A stretch of DNA of 64,000 nucleotides from contig OX381704.1 in NCBI GenBank assembly GCA_947462335.1, positions 47,000,942 through 47,064,941 of the forward strand. The letters run 5' to 3'. The position numbers and the translations under genes were made by a program. Of the stretch, positions 45,425 through 55,080 are shown piece by piece (within the stretch, counting starts at the first letter, position 1; the number at the start of each line of letters is the position of its first letter). The notes under the pieces are model-generated. The model did no database searches. It was not told the DNA's origin and saw nothing but the letters and a program-made list of their open reading frames with translations. The stretch comes from Harmothoe impar. Taxonomy: Eukaryota > Annelida > Polychaeta > Phyllodocida > Polynoidae.

Positions 45425-45488
45425 GCAGTCTGGACCAGACCACCAACTCTGGGTATAGCATTCTGGATGCCTGTAGCAAGACTGGATC

Positions 45489-45667
45489 TAACCCTTTAAT
45501 AGTCGCATAGCGCTTTAATGTGCAGTGCCCGTTGTCGTCATAAGTCATGAATGCGGCACTCAGAGTTCCTCACCAGGGCTGCATGCATGCATACACTGGC
45601 ATATCGACAAAGGGCGTAGCGCATTAAAGCACTATTGCCACCTTTAGCATTAAAGCGCTGAGGGTTT
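45489..45667. mobile_element. TTAACCC-family element inside the large element
   Basis: CTAACCCTTTAATAGTCGCA at the left, AAAGCGCTGAGGGTTT at the right, and an inner GCATGAATGCGGCACTCAGA block, related to 26840-27090 and 22267-22355. A later insertion into the large element, or a part shared with it. Confidence 0.5.
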
Positions 45668-45943
45668 GTTTGTTTTTTTGATAGTGTAGAAACCAATATC
45701 TGTCTAATTAAACCCCTTATCAGTGCTGTTTTTTTTTTGGGTTTTTTTCACATACAAAAAGAATTAGGTAATGGCGCTGCAGTACTCTGAAAAGCGGTGG
45801 CGGTGAATTTCCATTTAGATCCTGAAAAAAGGGGGGCGGTCAGATGTCGTCAAGGCTCTGATAAGTAGGGCAGTTAAAATCATATGATTACATTGAGCTA
45901 ATTTTCTTGCTGAAAGGAATGAATAATTGTATTTGTATAAAAT

Positions 45944-45971
45944 TCACACACACACACACACACACACACAT

Positions 45972-46045
<74 letters not shown>
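45944..46045. repeat. (CA)n microsatellite
   Basis: About 50 CA units with one interruption near 45970 (CATCC). The minus-strand valine/cysteine frame across it is a by-product. Confidence 0.9.
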
Positions 46046-46047
<2 letters not shown>

Positions 46048-46278
46048 ACACCTGATGATCTCCACACGATGACCTGATTGCTCTTCCTAAAAAAAAAAAT
46101 GCCCAACTCGATCTACCTACTCAACAGGGTTTCAGTGTATAGCGTATTAGGGGTTTTTCTGATGCGTATATTATATTGAGATTGATTTTCAACTTTTGTG
46201 ATCAGTGGTTGGTCCTTAAAAGGACCGTTTGGTAGAGAGAGGGTCGCAGGGACCTTGCTGCTGAAGCGGAGGGCGTGG

Positions 46279-46632
46279 TCATAACGCGTGGCAGTCCTTC
46301 AGCAGCTCCTCCAGCACGGCGGGCGGTAGTCCTTCCTCCATGCAGACTTGCTGCTTGACCTGCTCCACGCACCGGCGGATGAGTTGATCAGCGACGTTCT
46401 CGATCAGCTCATCCACCACACCCTCTGCTTCAGCAGCAGTCCGCTGTCTCTCCTCTCTCTGTAGCGAGGCAAAGAACTGCTTCTCCACGGCCGCATCGAT
46501 CATAGATCGAGAAACAACCACGAAGTTCTGTCTCTCCGCCTCCTCTCTCTGTTGCACGGCTACGAATTCCTTCTCCACGGCCGCATCGATCATAGATCGA
46601 GAAACGGCCACGAAGTTCACTCCGTGAGCCAT
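46279..46632 (-). CDS. 117-aa protein with internal duplication, cargo gene
   Basis: Frame from ATG at 46632 (AAAATGG, strong context) to TAA; a longer frame to 46677 would need GTG and is not preferred. The protein begins MAHGVNFVAVSRSMIDAAVE. A 32-residue unit built on NFVxVSRSMIDAAVEK and QREE is present twice (about residues 6-37 and 38-68), the second ending QREERQRTAAEAE. The rest (about 69-117) is predicted helical: VDELIENVADQLIRRC, then VEQVKQQV and a leucine-rich end. It looks like a small coiled-coil or helical-bundle protein, cytoplasmic or nuclear, with no signal peptide. A TATA box lies about 190 bases upstream and a TGACGTCA site just ahead of the start. Codon use is GC-rich compared with flanking DNA. 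Family unknown. Confidence 0.65.
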   Translation of the reverse strand: MAHGVNFVAVSRSMIDAAVEKEFVAVQQREEAERQNFVVVSRSMIDAAVEKQFFASLQREERQRTAAEAEGVVDELIENVADQLIRRCVEQVKQQVCMEEGLPPAVLEELLKDCHAL

Positions 46633-46668
46633 TTTGTCGAACTGACTTCCTAGCCGCCTGAGAGATGC

Positions 46669-46676
46669 TGACGTCA
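46669..46676. promoter_or_regulatory. CRE-type site TGACGTCA
   Basis: A perfect palindromic CREB/ATF-type site in the 5' leader of the 117-residue gene, about 37 bases before its ATG. Function inferred. Confidence 0.3.
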
Positions 46677-46772
46677 CACTATTTTCGACGACGCTATGAC
46701 GCGCACGAGGTAGACAGACGACGTCGTTTCACTTCCTTATTTGGAGTTTGGGATCTTTTGACACCGAAGTCA

Positions 46773-46984
46773 TACCGTACGGTCGCGATAAAGCACCTAG
46801 TGTTGAAAAGCGTGCCGGTCTTTTATAAGCGCCGGAGTATAAGAGCCTCCAAATGTTTTTTCTCAAGCACTAAAATCGCGACTTTGAATAAGCGCCAGCG
46901 CCTGGCTTGTATATAGCTCCTGAGTAAGAACTTCACCGAATTGAAAAGCCCTCCCTCAGAGCTCTTAATCGCGACAGTACGGTA
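46773..46984. mobile_element. MITE-like TIR segment upstream of the 117-aa gene
   Basis: TACCGTACGGTCGCGATAAAG at 46773 (with one mismatch) mirrors TTAATCGCGACAGTACGGTA ending 46984. Between them ATAAGCGCC- and TCGCGA-type words recur on both strands. The TATA-like sequence of the 117-residue gene lies inside, so the gene may use a promoter supplied by this element. Confidence 0.65.
46819..46828 (-). promoter_or_regulatory. TATA box for the 117-aa gene
   Basis: CTTATAAAAG on the minus strand, predicting a start near 46790 and a leader of about 160 bases before the ATG at 46632. It lies within the MITE-like segment 46773-46984. Confidence 0.45.
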
Positions 46985-49316
46985 CAAATCTGATGTCAAC
47001 CCGCGCCAAAAACAAAAAAGGTGTTCCAGTCACACGTACCTACGACGAGCGACCTTCAGCTATCACCACGTGAAGAGTGGGAAATAAATTTTGTACGGCA
47101 AGAAAACTGAAAACTGATAACGATTCCATTAGATAAGTATTTGGTTCCAATCTATGGCGAGATATTTCCACCAAAGCGATTGATTTATATGTCTGTAAGG
47201 TTCAGCTCTCCAACACTCTCCAATGTCCGCCGGTGCACGACGGTCGCCGCCCATCATTAGTCACAACTAAACTTCTGCTGGAGAGTGAAAAGTTACGTTG
47301 AGTCTTGAGGTGCGCAGAGATACTATCTGCCGCAGCCTGATTTTAGTTCCACGCTATTTAGATAACCGCCCCATTTAAAATCTCTCTCTCGATCCTAGTA
47401 AAGGAAAAAAAAAGGCTAGAGTTTATCATGGACGCGTCTCAGTTTCAGTCAAGCCGTAAAGTGAAGAACCAGAGCTTGTACATATTCCCACGTGGTGAGG
47501 GGTGACCCCGCGGGGCGTTCAGTTAGTACTGAGTCTATAGTACTGAGTCTATACTCAAGGTCAAGTTCCACTCTCTAAACAGAGCTTTAGCGACTCCGTC
47601 ATATAGACTAGACCGCGCGCGCGATTTTTTTTTTGCTGAAGCAGCTAATCGATGGAAGAGTAGAGAACAGGTGCTCGACCAAAAATCTGCTTCAGAGGCT
47701 TGTTATCAGGTATTAACAGTTAAATCAAAATATTTCAAAACATCCAGAAAAGCAGAATAACATGTCCTACGGGCTACAGCCGGGCACTGACGAGCAGACG
47801 GCGCTGACGTCATTTCAATCAGGTCACAGGGCTCTTTAGACACCTTTTCTGTAAGACCCGTCTCATACCTTAGTATATAATACCGTAAACACCGGTGATT
47901 AGTATATGATCACATTGGAGTCGCGGACCCGCCACTTGAAAATGTGACATAATCTTACCATGCGCTTTGTTTTGTTTTTGTTTCTATTTACAACAGCAAA
48001 CATTTCAAACAACCTATTGTTTTTTTAAAATGATGAAAAATCAGCCCAAAAAAAAAGTAAACATTTTAGAGCTAAATTTGTGGAGGATAGCCGGACATGC
48101 TGATGTCACTAGACCCCTAAATTCGATATGGTGACATGGGCATTTTCTTAAAATTCGATACGACGACACGGGCACGGACATCTAAGTGACATGGGACATG
48201 TGGCATTTCTTGAGTCCCACATGTGCCATGGACCATAGTGACATGAGGAAAAAAAAAAAAAAAAAAAAATGTTCAAAGAGTGCATCAGAAAAGTGCCATT
48301 TCAAGCCTAAACATTTCGCCAAATTTTTTTTTCTCTTGGATGGTACTCGGTTTTGCAGTGTCTGGGTCCTTAAAAATGTACCAGAATGCTCAAATTCGGG
48401 TTCTAAATATTTTCAAAAAACGTTTTCTCCCTTAGTGACGTGTGACATGGACATTTCTTAAATTCGACATACAGCTGCATGGGGAGGACCCACCCGTCAA
48501 GGGCCCCATGATGACTCATACCCGCCGCGTTCAAACTAGCGTGGTGGTTATAGGTAGACCTTCTTTCAGTATCCGCGTGACCAGATCCATCGCCGTCTCT
48601 TGAGCAACAGTAACCGAGGTAACTAGGGTTATTGTTATCCGGTCCGTAAGACGACAGTCTAAGCCGGTGTGTAGTCGCGTTTTGCTCTCCCTAATACTCT
48701 AATTCAAGTCGAGTTACCGCTAACCCCTACAAAAAGAGGATCATTTGTGTAATTCAAAAGGCGTTCCTTTGTTAGCAATGAGGGGGTCGTTCTATTCATT
48801 GATTTTTTTTTTTTTTTTTTTTTTGTTTACAACAACAAGTCAAAGTACAGTCAATCAACCGAGATCCTTTCTACTCCGTGGGGGTGTAGAAGGATCTCCC
48901 CCCTGAGGTTACAAAGTCACCTCTTTATTTAAAGGGTTACAGGTCGCAAAGTCGCTTTCGCTTTCGCTTACAAGTCACAAAGTCGCATGAAATATTCAAG
49001 TCAAAAAGTCAAATTCATCAACTATCAGCACAGTCGTTTGAAAAGCATCAAGTCACCGAAAAACTCCTCTACAGTCACCTCCGACTCGCCTCCTCCCTAC
49101 CCCCCTAAAGGGGGGTAGAGAGGAAGCGATTCCCTAGAGATCAGATAATTTTTTTTTTTTTTTTTTTCTCCCGAGCAGACCCTAAAAACCCCCCCCTCCC
49201 CCCCAAGTGCCCGCCCACCCCATAAATAGTGCCCCCCTCCCCCCCTCCCCTCCCCATGCATCTTAAAGTGCCCCCCTCCCCCCCCCTCCCCTCCCCTCGC
49301 CCCTTATAGAAGCCTC
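46985..49316. other. Right interior of the large element, mostly anonymous
   Basis: No protein family recognised. It holds GACATGGGCATTTCTTAAA-like recurrences (48120-48470, which give a lysine-rich chance frame), A- and T-runs (48248-48270, 48801-48824, 49150-49167), and AAGTCACAAAGTCGC-type words (48950-49070). There is a perfect hairpin CTACCCCCCTAAAGGGGGGT (plus AG) near 49097-49118 and C-rich tracts from 49189 to 49302. Confidence 0.4.
47428..47505 (+). CDS. Possible short frame or first exon
   Basis: ATG in good context (ATCATGG) opens MDASQFQSSRKVKNQSLYIF and ends at a TGA after 25 codons. Just before the stop is a donor-like GTGAGG at 47495, so it could be a first coding exon. An AT-rich TTTAAAA sequence lies about 55 bases upstream. 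No partner exon found. Confidence 0.22.
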   Translation: MDASQFQSSRKVKNQSLYIFPRGEG

Positions 49317-49686
49317 CCATTAGCTAGTCCAAGTCATGTGACCAAAAGGGAAGCGTAGTCTGTCTATTGTCTATATTATGCAAATGAGGGAGGGGGTCAA
49401 GTCACGTGACCAAGGGGGTGTGGCCTATTCTCTAAATAAAGAGCGCTTCCGGTCACGTGACCAAGAGGGTGTGGTCCTATTATGCAAATGAAGGGGTCAC
49501 GTGATCCATGATTATGCAAATGAGGGAGTCACCTGACCAAATGGAAGCCACTGATTGGCTGGTGATCAAAGGGGCGTAGTCTACTATGCAAATGAGGGGG
49601 TCACGTGATCAAGGGGGCGTGGTCTATTATGCAAATGAGGGGGTCACGTGGGAGTCACGTGACCAAATGGCGGCCCTGATTAGCTA
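49317..49686 (-). promoter_or_regulatory. Right array of promoter-type motifs
   Basis: Counterpart of the left array. ATGCAAAT octamers (at least seven including the TIR), TCACGTGACC, GGGGGCGTGGCC and CCAATCA/TGATTGGCT units are joined in the same order but different spacing from the left arm. The two arrays have diverged independently beyond the 177-bp TIR. Confidence 0.6.
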
Positions 49687-49863
49687 GTGATCAAGGGGGC
49701 GTGGCCTATTACGTAATTATGCAAATGAGGGGGCGTGGCCTATTACGTAATTATGCAAATGAGGGGGTCACGTGACCAAATGGAGGCCTCTGATTGGCTG
49801 CAGGTCGATTGAGTAATAAACAGTAGTTAACTATAGTCCCGTTCCGATACATACTATACTACT
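49687..49863 (-). repeat. Right terminal inverted repeat
   Basis: 177 bases, inverse of 40180-40356 with one mismatch seen, ending CATACTATACTACT. Followed directly by the TACCCT duplication. Confidence 0.9.
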
Positions 49864-49869
49864 TACCCT
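49864..49869 (+). repeat. Target-site duplication (right)
   Basis: TACCCT, identical to 40174-40179. Confidence 0.85.
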
Positions 49870-50156
49870 CGTATACAGTTAAAAGAAAAGAAGATCGTAT
49901 TTTCAACCAAGGCTGCTTCAAAGCAGCTGTAATCCTCTTACACATCTATGAGTGACATTTATCAAAATGCTGTATATTTCACGAGATAAATTGAAAAGAG
50001 CATGCAACTGTTGTGCCTGAGTGGGGGCCGCCATTTCTGGGCGACTGACCTCACAATGAACATTCTCTTGGGGCAGCAAGCATAAGAGGCCAGTACCTGT
50101 ACACTGCAGGTGAATATAGGGCAGACATGGTCCATCAGGGGGCAGACCAGCCGTGT

Positions 50157-50265
50157 GTTCATTAGGCAATATTGGGCGCGCGCCTAGGCACACCTCCTAT
50201 GGTGGAGGTATGCCAAATGGCGCGCGCCGCTCGCCAAAAGCGCGCGCCTCCCTGGCCTAATGAAC
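50157..50265. mobile_element. Small TIR element, GTTCATTAGGC ends
   Basis: GTTCATTAGGC at 50157-50167 and GCCTAATGAAC at 50255-50265 are exact inverses. The interior repeats GCGCGCGCC in both orientations. 109 bp, non-coding; the 142-codon minus-strand frame crossing it is not supported. Confidence 0.75.
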
Positions 50266-50569
50266 CCCCCTCTGTTAACCTCACTCTCATTGCCAAGGGC
50301 GGTCTGGCCCTCCACCCACTCTTGGCTGACCAAATCACTGTACAACCATGATGTGTATCAAAAACGTGATGTGTAGTTACCACACATTTACTACACATGA
50401 GTGCTGCCCTATGAGGGAACCAGTCAGTCTGTCGTTGATACAAGTCATGGTTGTACACGTCCCCGCCGCTCAGGCCGGCCTCACGCCACAAGCTGTTGTG
50501 GCTCTGGGGACCTTTAGCAAACCCGACGTAACTCATTGAACCCAGACGTATCCCCGGGGGGGGGGGGGC

Positions 50570-51016
50570 TCTCACATTTGTGGATACCATGGGCGTACAT
50601 CACCCTGAATATGGACCCCTTTTAGCAGGACAAAAATCCATCAAAACACCCCCCCCCCCTTTTTTGACAGGAGTACCCCCAAAATGTGAAAAAACAACCC
50701 CCATTTAGTCGAATCCCTTTTGACGCGATATTCTAAATTGGACCCCTTTTAGCGAGATACCCACATAAATTGGCCAAAATCTTACCCCTTTTGGTGGGAT
50801 AGCACCCTAATTTTTAGGCCAAAATCCAAGAGAAATATACAGGATTTTTAGGAATTTTAGGTTGGATGTACTTGGCCTAAAAACATACCCCTTTTGCCCC
50901 AAAATGCCCGGAAAAGGACCCCAAATGGCGGGTCCGGCCGGACCCGCCAGTGGGGCTGAAAATGGACCCCTTTTGGTCCCCTTATGCGGGACCCATCTTT
51001 TAGGATGGGTCCCGCA
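50570..51016. repeat. GGACCCCTTTT repeat with two perfect palindromes
   Basis: The word GGACCCCTTTTRG or its relatives recurs about six times. GGCGGGTCCGG/CCGGACCCGCC is a perfect 22-base palindrome at 50927-50948. TGCGGGACCCATC and its exact inverse flank a 6-base loop at 50985-51016. Probably an unrecognised element. No coding capacity. Confidence 0.55.
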
Positions 51017-54000
51017 TTCCTAACTTCATTTTGACTGAATAACCACCCCCCCCCCCCACTTACATGTGGGCATTTCGGTAGACTAAAGAAACCTTTTAAA
51101 AAATCTACTTTCTCGGGGCACTCACGGCCCCCATAGGTCTGATCTGAATTGCCTCCTAATGGAAATTCTTTCTCTACATGCTACTCTAGATGTGTGCAAA
51201 AGATGGATACCTCTGCACAATCCAACTCTTTACTGTAGCTATACCGCCCCGCTAAAGGTCCTATTGCTGTACCGCTCTCCCCATGGAACCATGTAAGTAG
51301 TATACAGAAATGTCGCACTTTTCCTGGCCTTGAGTATAGGTTTAGACTGAAGTGAACTCTATTTTACGTCAGATGGTAACCTTATGTTATTAGTCCATAT
51401 TGGCCAAGGGTACGAAAGGGCACATCTTATTTTGCATATCGTATTTATTTTACAAAACACGTACTTCAATACAATGTTAGAAATCCGACAGGGGTGATAT
51501 GGAATCAGGTGTAATTGTAGTTCACTATTGAGACACCGGATGCCAGCACCATAACCATATATTTTCCACGGCTAGCTTTCGAACATCATAGTGACGGCAC
51601 GTAACCCCGCGTGTAACTCTCCTTGGAGCTGGCGGTTTGAGAGTTATGGGCAAAAGTCTTAGTTTTTCTACTGAACACTAGTCCTGTTGATCCCCGCCCA
51701 ATCAATGGTAGTTACATGTATAAGTATGTCTAGACCAGCCAATGCAGGGGTTGGAGTGGCGGCGGGGGGGGGGGGTTATGTCTCGGTACGGTCAAGTGAA
51801 ATGAACAACTGTGCAATTATAGCTGTGTCTAGACTAATAACACTAGTACTGGGGCATACATGTAGTAAAGAATGCCTGGCCGAACGAGCAGACCACCGTC
51901 AAGTGCCCTAGTGTGTAGCAATGAGAAACAAATAGCAGACTCAAAGGCCATACACAGGTAAGCGGAAGGTCTAAAACGCTACTTGATGTGTTTTAATCAG
52001 TTTCAGGTGTGTAGATGTTGTGGGGGTACAGATAACGGCCGGAGCGCAGGTCGTGGCAACTCGACGGAAGTTCTTGGAAGGACAAAAATACCATTATGGT
52101 TCAGTCACCGCTGCACGATCAGTTTAGTAGACCTCTCAGTAAGACAAAGACCACTAGTGTACACTAGTAATTCTAACCAACATTATTCTTCTAAATCTGG
52201 ATGATTATAAAGTTACTTTCGTAGATATGCATAACCAACTTACTATAAGTAGATAATATATCACCTGCGGTTACGAACGTCCTGCTTGACTTGGGAACTC
52301 TATTCAAATAAGGCTGTTATTTGACGGGAATGTACATTGTAATGTAGACAATTTTCAATTAGAGGGCTGGGGTGGTACCCTTCTGTGTGGGAGCGGCATA
52401 AACAAACTTCATTGCTGCTGTGCGCCGTCTCTATGGGGCAATTATGGAAGTAGACAGGGCGTCGCCAGCAATTGAGCATCTGTCTAGATAACATTATAAA
52501 GCTGTCTGAATGTATTATAAATATGTTGGCCTAATCATTGCATCATCAGAGTCCCTGGTACGGGAACATCCTCTACCAACGCGTACGGAAAGGGGTCTAT
52601 ACAAAGGACAACTCCTACCAAGGAGTTCCTTCCCACAATCCAAATTCTCTATTGTAGTATTGAGAGTATTTCTAATGTAATGGAGTGTTTAAACTTACAT
52701 TTATCAGAGGTGTCTATGCCCTACATATTTGTTTCTTTTTTGAATGGTGTCAAAACCGTGATCATTTTACATTACTTATCAATGTGCAATTCAATAATCA
52801 TTACCCAAGTTGACCACCCACCGTGTTAATTCTTATTCAATGTTGACCTGATTCCCGTACCCATGGATGCACTCCGATCCTCTCACCCCCCCCCCCCCCC
52901 GTATGTATACTGTGTGATTTAATTAGGTAGCATAATAGATTTTTGGGAAATTGTTATTATAACATCAGGTATCCTACAATATGTTAAGGGGGTCAAGTCG
53001 AATCCAGAACTGCAAACTTATGCACCTATCATTGATGGATTATTTTCTATGATTTTCTGAATATAAGATAGGGGGGTGCACCTGTCACTTTCTACCACTC
53101 TACCTCTATTGCAGTGTACCACTGATCTGCCTACTGGAGTGCGTTTAGCTGGACCTATCATACTGTGTGCTGTAGGGATATTGCTCTCAATTAGAAGATA
53201 TGTTCTCGATTAAGTAGCTGTTTTCAGAATCTGCTTCCTTGAGACCTTCAATACAGACAGGCATTCCAACTACTACATGAATATCATATCTCTTGTTGTA
53301 ATTCCAATGAACAGGGGCCTTACAGGGTTAATTGGCACCTTCAGGAGAACCAGTTTAGCCAATTTTGACCAGCATATTTTTGCACCATAAACCTATATTC
53401 TATCTAGTGGGAAGGGTTTTGGGTGGTTGAACCTGACCGTGTAATTGCCTGAAAAATGTAATTTTCTCAGAGATGGTTTTATATAGTAATTGTTGTGACA
53501 CAAAGTAGAATAAGATCTGCTCTGTCAGGAGAGTCCCCATGTATAAGAGTACTTATAAGGTCCTACAAACACAAATGAAAATTCTCATGATTGGCCCCCT
53601 TTTCTGTGAAGGTATCACCAGTGCCTTCACTTTAGAAACCATTTCAATATACCTGTCTGTAGTACAGTTGTATTTATTTTACGAACTTATATATCAGTAC
53701 CTATTGGCCTGGCAGCTGCAGATGGGTCAGAAATGAAAAGATGTAATCTATCCTATGATATGTCATTTTGATATCTTATAAGATGTCTCATTGCTGAGTA
53801 ATGAATCATTTTATTTGGGTTGTCAGGTTGTTTAGCACTGTGACACCTGTTCAGGTATTGGGCTGGTGTGTTCCTTGTTTGAGCCTCAATTCGTCTAGTC
53901 AGTCATCCGACAGACTACCCTTGTTTGACGAATCAAATCCTTGTCAAGAGTCTGGGGAAGATGGTTATTTTACCTGGTCTGTTGGTCTATAGGACAATGC

Positions 54001-54992
54001 CATTGTATTTCGGGTCACGAACCCTGTCACGACAAAGGCGCCGCTATTGCATGAGCTGCTCCCCAGGTTTTATTTACAGCTGGATAATTGCCCATAATCC
54101 AACGGAGCCTGTGTCAGTGTGGAACGGCTTGTGTGCCTGGAACATGCAGATAGTGTGAGGCTTGGAACACCATGATACAAATAGGAGGTGGTCCATATTG
54201 GTTGGTAATGTTTCACGATGTTAATTTCTTAAAACATTGGACAAATTTCTACGGTCGAAAGAGCTGTAGACTAAGCCTCACACATCATCAAACGTTATAC
54301 AAATATTAAGGGATCCTTTACAACATCAAGGAGGGGGGATGGTTCATTTGAGGAGACATCTTAATTTTCCTTTTGGAATGAAATAATTCGTTTGCATGGT
54401 AACCACACCTGGCAAGAACACCACTTTAAGAGGTGTCCCACGCCCCGCCATAGTAAAGAATCCTCCACACCCCCCTGTACATCCCATCGGCTGTGACACC
54501 CCATCTCCCAGTGGCACAGGTGGTTGGCTTATGTTTGCAGTGTGGGCCAGTATAGGCATGACAGGTCATATCCTCTTGGTGCCACATACCCCTCACTTGT
54601 TCCGCTTCGTTCACTGTGACACTCCCCGCTGGGGGTACATTGCACCTGGAGGGGCTTCTCCTGTGGCAGGTGCGGCAGGACTAGAAGAGACACCTGCGGG
54701 TCAGGTAACCACTTCCGGCTGTATCTGTATGTATACGGTGTATACGTGCATTTCACCGGAGCAGCCCATGGCTGCAAGGTCGATGTCACTTTGGCCTCCT
54801 CTGTGCTCTCCCAGAACATATTAGGTTGCTCATCGCTAAGCAATATAGCTCTATACCCGCTGGCTAGGATTATGTAGCTGAGGACATCGATATACTAGAC
54901 AATGTTACAGATAGGATCGATATTCTAAACAATGTCCACATAGACATACCAGTTTAGATTAATACTACCCAATTGCCCAGACGATTCCTAAT
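51017..54992. other. Intergenic, one weak sushi-like frame
   Basis: Nearly 4 kb without a supportable gene. The minus-strand frame 54426-54680 follows an acceptor-like CTCTTCTAG and has EDMTCHAYTG and CATGRWGV, loosely like a sushi/CCP module, but lacks the fourth cysteine and the usual tyrosine. Overlapping frames exist on both strands there. Confidence 0.3.
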
Positions 54993-55080
54993 GGCCACCG
55001 TCCACTGGGGAACTTCGGCTTATTAAGCCCATACATTTCCTATAAAAAGGTCGGCCGAGTAGAGCCCAGTGGACGGTGAC
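54993..55080. mobile_element. MITE with GGCCACCGTCCAC ends, copy 2
   Basis: GGCCACCGTCCACTGGG at the left and CCCAGTGGACGGTGAC at the right, inverse with one change, and inner TTCGGCTTATTAAGCC/GGCCGAGT. Same family as 30722-30839. Confidence 0.8.

Larger units (their letters stand above)
44179..45426. repeat. Tandem array of ~395-bp units (3.2 copies)
   Basis: Units start with GCATATCGGACCAGGG at 44179, 44569 and 44967, and a truncated fourth at 45363. Units 2 and 3 are nearly identical, while unit 1 is more diverged. Each full repeat carries, on the minus strand, a pyrimidine-rich splice acceptor and a 58-codon terminal exon spanning the unit boundary. Duplication of a gene's 3' exon is the simplest origin. 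Confidence 0.85.
40180..49863. mobile_element. 9.7-kb Polinton/Maverick-like element with 6-bp TSD
   Basis: A 9,684-bp unit bounded by inverted repeats that begin AGTAGTATAGTATGTATCGG and flanked by an exact TACCCT duplication. Six-base duplications, a terminal 5'-AG and TIRs of 100 bp or more are the marks of Polinton (Maverick) elements, although those are usually 13-25 kb and encode DNA polymerase B, a retroviral-type integrase, protease, ATPase and capsid proteins. None of these can be seen here. Contents are a 466-residue alanine-rich gene, a 117-residue gene, an array of terminal-exon copies, candidate first exons, hairpins, and satellites, with a MITE and a CA repeat. Dada and IS3EU elements also make duplications of about 6 bp, so the class assignment is an inference. 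Confidence 0.8.

Noticed and set aside
45888..46106. Minus-strand frame of alternating C and V
   Set aside because: Direct translation of the CA microsatellite.
48186..48461. 91-codon frame with a lysine run
   Set aside because: Crosses an A-run and recurrent GACATGG words; no domain, no splice or promoter context.
40180..49863. Reading the large element as an LTR retrotransposon, Helitron or typical hAT
   Set aside because: Ends are inverted, not direct, repeats; no TG..CA ends, reverse transcriptase or Helitron TC..CTRR ends; the duplication is 6 bp, not 8 bp.
54396..54824. 142-codon + strand frame
   Set aside because: Proline- and glycine-rich, in a patch where several frames are open on both strands; no domain recognised.
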